From NCBI GenBank assembly GCA_001871115.1, contig MNUR01000116.1, forward strand, positions 1 to 39,994: a stretch of DNA of 39,994 bases. Direction: 5' to 3'. The position numbers and the translations under genes were made by a program. Position 1 is the stretch's first letter; each line of letters starts with the position of its first letter. The DNA comes from Elusimicrobia bacterium CG1_02_56_21. GTDB taxonomy: Bacteria; Elusimicrobiota; Elusimicrobia; Elusimicrobiales; UBA9959. Below, piece by piece: positions 25,451 through 32,552 of this stretch. The notes under the pieces were generated by a model. That model did not search any database. It was not told where the DNA came from and was given only the letters and a program-made list of their open reading frames with translations.

Positions 25451-26116
25451 ATGAACAAGAAAATTGTAATGTGGGCGGCGGTAGTGGCCCTGGTTTCGGG
25501 CCCTGCGTTTAACCTGGCGGCCCAGGAAGGTCCCGGGGACGACGACGATATTGAAATGATGGAGGCCGGTCCGGGACAGCAGGGGATGCGCGGCGGTATG
25601 GGTCAGGGGCCGATGATGGTCAAGACCAAGATAATGCGCGGCGGAAAAGGAATGGGCGGGCCAGCTTTCCTGTCGCCTGACGAAACAATGTCTATGATCA
25701 AAAAGCATGACCCCGCCTTCGCGAAAAAGCTGGATGAACTGCGTGAAGCGGCTCCGGCCAAATACAAAATGGTACTGCATATGTCAGGAAAGATGTTCGG
25801 GATGGCCAGGATGCAGCAGGATGAGAGTATTGAAAAAGACGCCGTCCGCGCCATTGCTCTGGAGTTCGAATGTAAAGAGCTTTCTCTCAAATACGATAAA
25901 GCCTCTGATCCGGAAAAGAAAAAGATAAAGGAAAGCCTCAGGGTTTCGCTTGCCGAGCTTTTTGACCTGAAGTCCAAAGCGCAGGGACTGCGCGTCAAGC
26001 GGATGGAGAGCGATATGGCCCGCCTTAAGAAGAAGCTTGAAAGCCGCAAAGCCAATAAGTCCAAGATAGTTGAGCAGCGCCTGGAGCAGCTGACAGGCGA
26101 GGGTTACGGCTGGTAG
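25451..26116 (+). CDS. Met-rich exported helical protein, third gene of the sigma/anti-sigma operon
   Basis: 221 aa. Signal peptide MNKKIVMWAAVVALVSGPAFNLAA-Q. The mature N-terminus is acidic then Met/Gly-rich (GPGQQGMRGGMGQGPMMVKTKIMRGGKGMGG), and the rest is a charged helix-rich domain of about 150 residues, overall like periplasmic Spy/CpxP-type or metal-resistance chaperones, though none of their motifs is certain. AAGGATGGAGG precedes the ATG. The position after an ECF sigma/anti-sigma pair suggests it is a target or modulator of that system. A perfect palindromic terminator follows. Confidence 0.7.
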   Translation: MNKKIVMWAAVVALVSGPAFNLAAQEGPGDDDDIEMMEAGPGQQGMRGGMGQGPMMVKTKIMRGGKGMGGPAFLSPDETMSMIKKHDPAFAKKLDELREAAPAKYKMVLHMSGKMFGMARMQQDESIEKDAVRAIALEFECKELSLKYDKASDPEKKKIKESLRVSLAELFDLKSKAQGLRVKRMESDMARLKKKLESRKANKSKIVEQRLEQLTGEGYGW

Positions 26117-26140
26117 ACAGTCTTTAAGCAGGGAAATTTA

Positions 26141-26173
26141 GAAGCCCCGCGGGATATCCCGCGGGGCTTCTTT
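26141..26173. terminator. Bidirectional terminator between the sigma operon and a subtilase gene
   Basis: A 30-nt perfect palindrome, GAAGCCCCGCGGGAT / ATCCCGCGGGGCTTC (26141-26170), followed by TTT. On the other strand it is followed by TAAATTTCC. It lies between convergent genes ending at 26116 and 26202. Confidence 0.85.
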
Positions 26174-26201
26174 GCTCCGGAAAGTGGTTCGGGACGGCCG
26201 C

Positions 26202-27485
26202 TTAATACGCTCCCGGGCCGTAGACCTGTTTTTTTACGGCCGGCTGCTGCGCGGCGAGGATGTTCTGTGCCATAAAGGCCGCTACCGGGGCGCCTGCCCC
26301 CTGCTCCTCAGGGGATAACCCGACATTCACCGCGCCTTTTGTCAGTTCGGCCTTCAGCGCGTAGGCGCCTTTTATCCCAAGGCCTACCGCCAGCGCGGCC
26401 ATGCCGGAAATATGCGGGGCAGCCTGTGAGGTGCCTGCCATAAGCCTGAAGCTGCCTCCCGGGAAAGCGGAGAATATCCTTACACCCGGGGCTATAAAAT
26501 CAGTTTCCGGCCCGCGTGAGGAAAAACTGGTTATCTTATTGGAAAAATCCATGGCGGTCACGGCTACGGTGGCCTCATAAGCCGCCGGATAGTTGACCCG
26601 GCCTTTGTCATTGCCGGCCGCGCAGACCACCAGAATTCCGGCTTTCCTTGCCGCTTCTACGGCTTTTTCCTGGGCACCTGAGTATTTTGGCGCGCCCAGG
26701 CTCATATTAATAATGTCTATGTTCTGCCGCATTGCCCAGCCTATGCCGTCTATGATGTTGGAGACTTTGCCGGTCCCGCTGCTATTGAGCACTTTTACCG
26801 GCAGTATCGTCGCTTCGGGCGCGATTCCCGCCATCCCTTTCCCGTTACGGGCGCCGGCGATTATTCCGGCTACATGGGTTCCGTGCCCGCCGTCGTCGGA
26901 AGGGGCGGACGCCGGATTAAGGGCGTTGTAGCCGGGGGCGCAGTTCGGCGCAAGGTCGGGGTGTGAGCAGTCCACCCCTGTGTCCAGTACAGCTATCCGC
27001 GCGCCCTTGCCCATGGTCCGGGGCCAGACACGGGTAACCTGCAGCCTTCCCGCGCTCCATGGCAGGTGGTCAAATTTTCCATCGGCGTCGGCAAAGTTTA
27101 TATAGGGCGGCGAGACCGGGGCCGGCGGGGTTGAAACAGCGGGCGGCCCGGCCATGGGCTGTTCACCTTCCGCTATTGCCGGCAGCGCGGCTTGCGCGTC
27201 CTGAAGCGACAGCGGGTTTTTTCCCGTTCCGAGCCAGTAAATTTCTTCGTCGTTTTCCGCGCCGGTCACCCCGGGGGAGCGCGCGAGGTCGGCGGCTTTG
27301 AGCGCGTCCGGCAGTTCCGCCAGCACGGCGTTTATAAAAGAAAATTCTTTGATTATCCTGCCGCCGCGGCTTTCAATAAGGCGGGCCTGGGCCCCCGTTT
27401 CCACGGAAGGGGCGAAGGTTATTATCTGCTGCGCGGCAAAAGCGGGTGAGACCAGCAGGGGAAGGGCGAGCGCTAAAAATTTCAT
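26202..27485 (-). CDS. Exported subtilisin-like serine protease (S8)
   Basis: 427 aa from ATG 27485; a longer in-frame reading lacks a signal peptide at its own N-terminus. Signal peptide MKFLALALPLLVSPAFA-A, I9-like prodomain (IITFAPSVETGAQARLIESRGGRIIKEFSFINAVLAELP, about 20-80), Pro-rich linker (105-128), then the catalytic domain: Asp168 (AVLDTGVDCSHPDL), His201 (GGHGTHVAG), oxyanion Asn292 (VVCAAGND), Ser353 (MAGTSQAAPH). All four are present, so it should be active. The tail (AAQQPAVKKQVYGPGAY) is short and basic-aromatic. Paralogue of the protease at 28961-30172; the two flank a glycosyltransferase gene. Confidence 0.93.
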   Translation of the reverse strand: MKFLALALPLLVSPAFAAQQIITFAPSVETGAQARLIESRGGRIIKEFSFINAVLAELPDALKAADLARSPGVTGAENDEEIYWLGTGKNPLSLQDAQAALPAIAEGEQPMAGPPAVSTPPAPVSPPYINFADADGKFDHLPWSAGRLQVTRVWPRTMGKGARIAVLDTGVDCSHPDLAPNCAPGYNALNPASAPSDDGGHGTHVAGIIAGARNGKGMAGIAPEATILPVKVLNSSGTGKVSNIIDGIGWAMRQNIDIINMSLGAPKYSGAQEKAVEAARKAGILVVCAAGNDKGRVNYPAAYEATVAVTAMDFSNKITSFSSRGPETDFIAPGVRIFSAFPGGSFRLMAGTSQAAPHISGMAALAVGLGIKGAYALKAELTKGAVNVGLSPEEQGAGAPVAAFMAQNILAAQQPAVKKQVYGPGAY

Positions 27486-27573
27486 CGATAATGATTCTAG
27501 CAGTTTCAGTTGCGCCGCCGCCAACCGGGCACTCTTTTTTTTGCTAAAATTATCCGGTCGCGCTAAGTTCCAA

Positions 27574-28842
27574 ATGTATATACCTTCCCCCTGGAATCTC
27601 CCCGTAACCCTGGCCGCCAACGCGCTGGAATTCTTCCTGCTCGGTACCTGGTTGTTCTATCTTTTGCTCAGCCTGCGCGGTTTTTTTTCAAGGCCGTCCA
27701 CCCCGGGGAACTCTCTGCCGCTCCGCAGTTTCGCCGTATTGCTGCCGGCCCATGACGAAGAAAACGTTATCCCGATGGCGCTCGACAGCCTGAAAAGAAT
27801 AAACTATCCAGCCGGATTATTCGACATCTACGTGGTGGCCGACCATTGCACCGACAGGACTGCCGCAATAGCCAGGGCAGCGGGAGCGAAAGTTCTTGAA
27901 TATTGCGGGGAGGGCGTCAGGGGAAAAGGCCACGCGATCTGCCGGGCCACAAAAGAGATCCTTGCTCTTGGCCGCTATGACGCTCTTTGTTTTTTTGACG
28001 CGGACTCCCTGGCGCATCCTGAGTTTTTAATGGCTATGAGCGCCCATCTCAACCGCGGCGAAACCGCTATCCAGGGGCATGAGGTTCCCAAGAACCCGCG
28101 CGCCAACTGGCTTACAAAAACCTTGTTCGTCAGCCAGGTCATTTTTAATAATTTTTACCAGTACCCAAAGCATTATTTCGGCTTCTCGGCGACGCTCCAC
28201 GGGAAAGGCATGTGCTTTACCGCCGCGCTGCTGAAGGATTTTCAGTGGGACGGGAACTGCCTGACCGAGGATATAGAGATGCAGATGCGGCTTGTCAGGG
28301 CCGGAGTGCGGGTCTATTTCGCGCCTGAAGCCATAGTGTACGACGAGGTCCCCTCGGATATCCGCGAGCATTTTCACCGGTCGGTCAGGTGGGCGGTAGG
28401 AGCCCTGGAGACGGCCAAAAAACACGTCTGGGGCTTATGGAAGAGGGCCGTGCTGAAACTGGATTACCGCGCTTTTGAGACCGCTCTGCGGCTGACCCAG
28501 ACCTACAGGTTCATGCTGGGGGCCAGCATGGCCCTGCTGATGTACGCCAATAAAGGGCATTTTAATTTTCTTTTCTGGATCTTCGACCATCCAAAAGGAG
28601 CCCGGCTGACTTTTAAACTGCTGAACTGGATTCCGCTGGCTCTTTATCCTACCGCCGCGCTGCTTATAGACGGGACCCCGCTTGGCTACGCCGTCTATTA
28701 CCTGGTTATGATTTTGATGAGCATAGTGATGGTTATCCCTATTTACCTGGGCGCGCTGCATTTGAAAAAACGCAGGCGCTGGCACCGTACAGCACATTCC
28801 AGCCTGGTTTCTATAGAGGAAATAGTCGCGGACAAAACCTGA
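27574..28842 (+). CDS. Membrane-bound family 2 glycosyltransferase
   Basis: 422 aa. Start ATG 27574 (MYIPSPWNLPV), without a clear ribosome site; upstream sequence is the promoter region shared with the divergent protease. One N-terminal membrane helix (about 12-33), the cytoplasmic GT2 domain with VLLPAHDEENVI, DAD at FFDADS, TEDIEMQMRL and HRSVRW (the D, DxD, ED and Q/RxxRW positions), then C-terminal membrane helices. The layout is like processive GT2 enzymes or N-acetylglucosaminyltransferases. It probably makes or exports a surface polysaccharide; the acceptor cannot be read. Confidence 0.88.
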   Translation: MYIPSPWNLPVTLAANALEFFLLGTWLFYLLLSLRGFFSRPSTPGNSLPLRSFAVLLPAHDEENVIPMALDSLKRINYPAGLFDIYVVADHCTDRTAAIARAAGAKVLEYCGEGVRGKGHAICRATKEILALGRYDALCFFDADSLAHPEFLMAMSAHLNRGETAIQGHEVPKNPRANWLTKTLFVSQVIFNNFYQYPKHYFGFSATLHGKGMCFTAALLKDFQWDGNCLTEDIEMQMRLVRAGVRVYFAPEAIVYDEVPSDIREHFHRSVRWAVGALETAKKHVWGLWKRAVLKLDYRAFETALRLTQTYRFMLGASMALLMYANKGHFNFLFWIFDHPKGARLTFKLLNWIPLALYPTAALLIDGTPLGYAVYYLVMILMSIVMVIPIYLGALHLKKRRRWHRTAHSSLVSIEEIVADKT

Positions 28843-28906
28843 TCCGGCAGTTCCGCGCTGGCGGCAGGCAATACCAGGGCAGAGATCATTAAAGCAAAGC
28901 AAGGCA

Positions 28907-28946
28907 AAAAAAGCCCCGTTCCGCCTCAGGCGTACGGGGCTTTTTT
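28907..28946. terminator. Bidirectional rho-independent terminator
   Basis: AAAAAAGCCCCGT (28907-28919) pairs perfectly with ACGGGGCTTTTTT (28934-28946) over a 14-nt loop. A-tract and T-tract flank the stem, so it can stop transcription from the glycosyltransferase on one strand and from the convergent protease on the other. Confidence 0.92.
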
Positions 28947-28960
28947 GCTGCCTGTTTGTA

Positions 28961-30172
28961 CTAGCGCACCAGTTTGAAAGCGTCCACAAGGCCAGCGCCC
29001 TGGTCGGTTACGCTGAGCCCGGCAAGAGGGGTCGCGGCGGCTTTAAGGGCCGCTCTTACCGCTTCGGGGCTATTTGCTCCGGCGCCTACAGCGAGCGCGG
29101 CCAGGCCGGTTACGTGGGGGCAAGCCATAGAGGTTCCGGACATGGTCTTGTAACCGCCGCCTTTATAGGAAGAGTAGACATTGACTCCGGGGGCTATAAC
29201 CGCTATTTCGGCGCCCTTGGAGGAGAAGTAGGCAAGCCTGTCCGAAGAATCAGACGCTGAAACGGCTATCGCCTGCGGATATTTGGCGGGGTAATTGACG
29301 GGGCCGGAATCGTTACCGGCCGCGCAAACCACTGTCACTCCTGACTCATTGGCTTTTATCATGACCTGTTTGAGGGCTTCTGTTCCGCTGCCGCCGCCGA
29401 GGCTCATATTGATGACGTCAATATGGTTCAGTATGGCCCACTCTATGCCGGCCACTATCCAGGAATACTGGCCTGAACCGTTCTTGTCGAGAACCTTTAC
29501 TCCGTAAAGGTCAACTCCGGGGGCTACGCCGGCGACCCCTTTAAGGTCTCTTACCGCGCCGATGGTTCCGGCGACATGTGTGCCATGCCCGTGGTCGTCC
29601 GTGGGCAGGTCTCCGGGGGTTACGGCATTGTAACCGCCTTTATAATTGGGGGCCAGGTCGGGGTGGGTAGAGTCCATGCCGGTGTCGATGATGGCTACTT
29701 TTACGCCTTTACCGGAGGTATAATCCCAGGCGGCAGCAGCGTTAACGCGCTTGATGCCCCAGGGAAGTTCCTTCTCCGCGGGGTCAACCGCGGGCCTGAT
29801 CTCCTGGAATACGGGAGCTTCCCAGCCTTCGCCGGTGCGCACCATATTGAGTGCGCTTTCAACGGAGGGGAGGGGGATAGAGCTCATGGAAGCCGGTGCG
29901 GCTTCTATCCAGCGAAGGTAGCTGTCTTCGGCTACGTCGGTTACGCCCTTCAGGGAGTAGATGCTGGAGTCTTTTACATCGTCGGGGAAAACAGCCACTA
30001 GGGAGTCGATTACTGTGAATTTGCGGGTGACTTTTCCGCCTATGCTCTCAATGCTCTTTTCTATGGAGCCGCCGCGGTAGGCGTGTTCGAAGGTAACTAT
30101 TTTCTGCGAAGCCTGCGCCTGGACTGCCGCTATTGCCAGTACGCCGGCAAATAATGCTGTTAGTTTCTTCAT
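28961..30172 (-). CDS. Exported subtilisin-like serine protease (S8), paralogue
   Basis: 403 aa from ATG 30172, with GGAGGG 5-10 nt upstream. Signal peptide MKKLTALFAGVLAIAAVQAQA, I9-like prodomain (KIVTFEHAYRGGSIEKSIESIGGKVTRKFTVIDSLVAVFP), linker to about 135, then catalytic Asp163 (IIDTGMDSTHPDL), His196 (HGHGTHVAG), Asn287 (VVCAAGND), Ser348 (MSGTSMACPH). Complete and probably active. It shares the prodomain plan and many catalytic-domain words (TGxDxxHPDLAPN, NYPA.Y) with the protease at 26202-27485. It has its own strong promoter at 30224-30253 and a possible operator. Confidence 0.94.
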   Translation of the reverse strand: MKKLTALFAGVLAIAAVQAQASQKIVTFEHAYRGGSIEKSIESIGGKVTRKFTVIDSLVAVFPDDVKDSSIYSLKGVTDVAEDSYLRWIEAAPASMSSIPLPSVESALNMVRTGEGWEAPVFQEIRPAVDPAEKELPWGIKRVNAAAAWDYTSGKGVKVAIIDTGMDSTHPDLAPNYKGGYNAVTPGDLPTDDHGHGTHVAGTIGAVRDLKGVAGVAPGVDLYGVKVLDKNGSGQYSWIVAGIEWAILNHIDVINMSLGGGSGTEALKQVMIKANESGVTVVCAAGNDSGPVNYPAKYPQAIAVSASDSSDRLAYFSSKGAEIAVIAPGVNVYSSYKGGGYKTMSGTSMACPHVTGLAALAVGAGANSPEAVRAALKAAATPLAGLSVTDQGAGLVDAFKLVR

Positions 30173-30211
30173 TTTCCCTCCTGCTTGGCTATTGCAAAGT
30201 ATTGGGTCTTT

Positions 30212-30234
30212 AGTCCTAAACTCAATATAGGACT
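30212..30234. promoter_or_regulatory. Possible operator: AGTCCTA/TAGGACT inverted repeat over the -10
   Basis: AGTCCTA (30212-30218) and TAGGACT (30228-30234) form 7-bp perfect arms with a 9-nt centre, overlapping the -10 box and likely start site of the protease promoter. It could bind a dimeric repressor or fold as a hairpin at the mRNA 5' end. Confidence 0.4.
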
Positions 30235-30253
30235 TTTGTTTGATAAATGTCAA
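30224..30253 (-). promoter_or_regulatory. Sigma-70-type promoter of the second subtilase
   Basis: Read on the minus strand, TTGACA (30253-30248) and TATATT (30229-30224) are separated by 18 nt, about 50 nt upstream of the ATG. This is the best promoter match in the window. Confidence 0.75.
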
Positions 30254-30407
30254 TACTTTTTTGTCATGCCCAAAAATGTGGCAATCGGGGGGGTAAGCGC
30301 AGAGGGATTGCCGCAAATGCGCAAAATGTAAAAAAAATCGGGAATGCCGGATATTTTGCTCCGATCCCGGATCTTGCGCCTTTTTGCGGCTATTCTGATG
30401 CAGTCTG

Positions 30408-30572
30408 GGAGCCTGTCCGACATAAGCAATTTCGCCTGCAATTACCGCTTTTGTCCTGCGCCTTCGCGCCGCTTAACTCACAATCTCCGTAGAGTGTGCT
30501 CGTCTCGCGGCGCTTCGGCTCGGCTCCAAAATAGACAATTTCGTCATGAAAGCCTTATGTCGGACAGGCTCC
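30408..30572. repeat. MITE-like element: 19-bp perfect terminal inverted repeats, no gene
   Basis: The arms GGAGCCTGTCCGACATAAG (30408-30426) and its exact complement (30554-30572) enclose about 127 bp without a coding frame worth calling. Inside, CAATTTCG occurs twice (30427-30434 and 30536-30543) and a GCGCCGC/GCGGCGC pair gives a second foldback. No clear target duplication is seen. It fills the middle of the 442-nt gap 30173-30614, whose left part holds the protease promoter, a GGCAATC/GATTGCC hairpin (about 30282-30315) and a copy of TTGCGGCTATTCTG (30384-30397). Confidence 0.65.
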
Positions 30573-30614
30573 TGGGACAGGTTTGAGGCGGCTGAAAAGG
30601 CGGGCCGGACGGAT

Positions 30615-31499
30615 TTAGTAGCTTTTTATCTTGCTGGTGTCGAATTTGCCCACCAGCCCAGATACTTCCGGGTTGGACATTAACATACTGAGGGTTTGCG
30701 GGTTTTGCATTGCCAGGGCCACAAGTTCCGGGTTGGAGTTTATCATATCGCCCAGGGCCTGCGGATCGTTCATGAGGGCCTGGGCCGCGGGGGTGTTGAG
30801 CAAAGCGCCTACGATACCGCTGGAGGCTACTGCGCTTACTACGGCCGGGTTGTTCATAGCCGCTTTTACGATGGAGTTGTTTAAGAAATTGGCGGGGCCG
30901 CTGCCTTTGAGGTAGTTTGCCAGGCCCTCGGGGCTGGCTGTGGCGGCTTTAACCGTGCCTCTGGCCATAAAGCCGTTGACTACGTACTTATTGTTGAGCA
31001 AGGCGCTGACGGCTTTCGGGTTATTCATGGTCTTGCCTACGGCATAAGACAGATACCCTTTCTGGTTGCCCAGGCCCATCTGTTCTTTGGCCCTGGTTTC
31101 GCTGGATTCCAGCGCGGCCTGGTTTCCTGATCTCCCTTCTCCCTGGCCGGCTGCCGCGGTTTTCCGGGACTGCGCTTGGCGCGCTGCGGCGGCTTTACCG
31201 GCCTGCTCGGGGGTTTGCCGGGCCGGGCCGTCACCCTGAAGTTCCCCGGACTCCGCCCCGTCAGAGCGGTAGCGCACGCTGTAGCCCCGGTCGCGGAGGT
31301 CCGGATTGTAGTCGGTGTTATGGCGCTTTTTTATTTCACCTTCTGAAGCGTTAAAAACATTGTATTCTTCTTTGGAGAGGTCTACATCGCTGGAATTAAT
31401 CTTCATGGTCCAGCGGACAAGGGGCAGGGCCAGTATAATATAGACAGGTGTGAGGTAAAGCCAGAATTTCCGGCTGGATTTTTTCCGCTCCTGTTCCAT
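30615..31499 (-). CDS. Membrane-anchored protein with Asn-Pro helical repeats, unknown function
   Basis: 294 aa from ATG 31499; a TTG start at 31535 is possible, and neither has a good ribosome site. One N-terminal membrane helix (about residues 13-31, FWLYLTPVYIILALPLVRW), a polar Ala/Gln/Gly-rich linker (about 80-140), and a C-terminal half of short helical repeats built around N(N/D/S)P: MNNPKAVSALLNN, MNNPAVVSAVASS, MNDPQALGDMINS, MQNPQTLSMLMSN. These resemble the DP/STI1-like helical pattern, but I cannot assign a family. Probably a periplasmic scaffold. Confidence 0.7.
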   Translation of the reverse strand: MEQERKKSSRKFWLYLTPVYIILALPLVRWTMKINSSDVDLSKEEYNVFNASEGEIKKRHNTDYNPDLRDRGYSVRYRSDGAESGELQGDGPARQTPEQAGKAAAARQAQSRKTAAAGQGEGRSGNQAALESSETRAKEQMGLGNQKGYLSYAVGKTMNNPKAVSALLNNKYVVNGFMARGTVKAATASPEGLANYLKGSGPANFLNNSIVKAAMNNPAVVSAVASSGIVGALLNTPAAQALMNDPQALGDMINSNPELVALAMQNPQTLSMLMSNPEVSGLVGKFDTSKIKSY

Positions 31500-31754
31500 A
31501 TTCAATAATATAACACCGAAACTGCCAATAGTCAACAGCAGGCGGCGGGCAGGGCTGGGGCAGTTCGCGCTCTTCGCGGAGACTACTCAGGCCCGGGCCT
31601 GGCGGTTTCTTGCTAAGGGTATTTTCATTTTGTATTATTATCGATATCCATAGGCGTCGGCAGAGTCGCGCCTTATTATTATGGGGCAGCTTATTGTCCC
31701 GGCGGAAGTTTATGAGCGGCGGGCGGCCGTATTGTTTAACTCAGGAGGAGGATT

Positions 31755-32399
31755 ATGAAGAAAATTCTTATATTAGCCCTGTTGGCCCTTCCGGCAGCGG
31801 CCTATTGCCAGCAAGCCGAGGATGTCGATCCGGCGGCCTCCGACCAGGCCGGCTACGCTGACAGCCTGGAGCCGGTACAGCGGCCCGATACCCAGAAGAT
31901 AATGTCGGAGCTGTCTATTTCATTGCGCCTGAGCTCCAAGCAGGAGGAAAGGATTTCCTCGGCCGTAAACAAGAAGATGGCCCAGTTCGACAAAGTGATG
32001 AAGGAATATGACCGGAACTCGAAAGAAGAAAAAAAATGGCGCTATAAGATGAACGCTAACCGCTATGAAATGCTGAAGATGAACCGGGACCTTCCTGACG
32101 CTATACGCGAATATTTAGACGATGAGCAGCGCCAGAGCTACGATGAAATGCTGGAGGCCAGGGAAAAAGAAGCCGCCCCTGCCGTTAAACCTGTAAAAAA
32201 GAAACGCCTTATCAGGCGCAAAAAAGCCCCGGCCGCGTTAGAGGCCGATGAAGACGCCGGCCAGGTTATGGTGGACAAAGAGCCCGCCTCCAGGTCCAAG
32301 CCCGGCAAGAAGCGGGTTCTGCGCAGAAGGCCCGCCCCGAAACCCGAACCCGCGGCCGAGGAAGAGCCGGCCTATGAGGACGCGGGATCTTATCCCTAG
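31755..32399 (+). CDS. Exported helical protein with basic/Pro-rich tail, unknown function
   Basis: 214 aa. Strong AGGAGGAGG before ATG 31755. Signal peptide MKKILILALLALPAAAYC-QQ; the Cys at the end of the hydrophobic core (PAAAYCQQ) could be a lipobox-like site but the fit is poor. Residues about 45-140 are a charged helical segment (LSISLRLSSKQEERISSAVNKK..YLDDEQRQSYDEML), like Spy/LTXXQ-type periplasmic helices. The tail alternates KKKRLIRRKK and RVLRRRPAPKPEPAAEEEP. A small hairpin (about 32399-32416) follows. The 255-nt gap upstream (31500-31754) holds no recognisable gene. Confidence 0.7.
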   Translation: MKKILILALLALPAAAYCQQAEDVDPAASDQAGYADSLEPVQRPDTQKIMSELSISLRLSSKQEERISSAVNKKMAQFDKVMKEYDRNSKEEKKWRYKMNANRYEMLKMNRDLPDAIREYLDDEQRQSYDEMLEAREKEAAPAVKPVKKKRLIRRKKAPAALEADEDAGQVMVDKEPASRSKPGKKRVLRRRPAPKPEPAAEEEPAYEDAGSYP

Positions 32400-32455
32400 G
32401 TCCGCAGTGCGGAACCAGAGATTTGACCAAAAATTGAATTTTTTTTGCTGCGCTC

Positions 32456-32485
32456 TTGATTTTTACCGGTTAGAGTATCTATAAT
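32456..32485 (+). promoter_or_regulatory. Probable promoter of the prepilin/RiPP-like operon
   Basis: TTGATT (32456-32461), 18 nt, TATAAT (32480-32485), 67 nt upstream of the first prepilin ATG. No terminator is visible from here to 39676, so it may drive all eight genes downstream. Confidence 0.6.
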
Positions 32486-32552
32486 GATCGTTCCAATATG
32501 GGGGCAGGGGCCGTTGGAGGGATCGCTCTCACGGCCCGGGTGCAGGCTGTAA

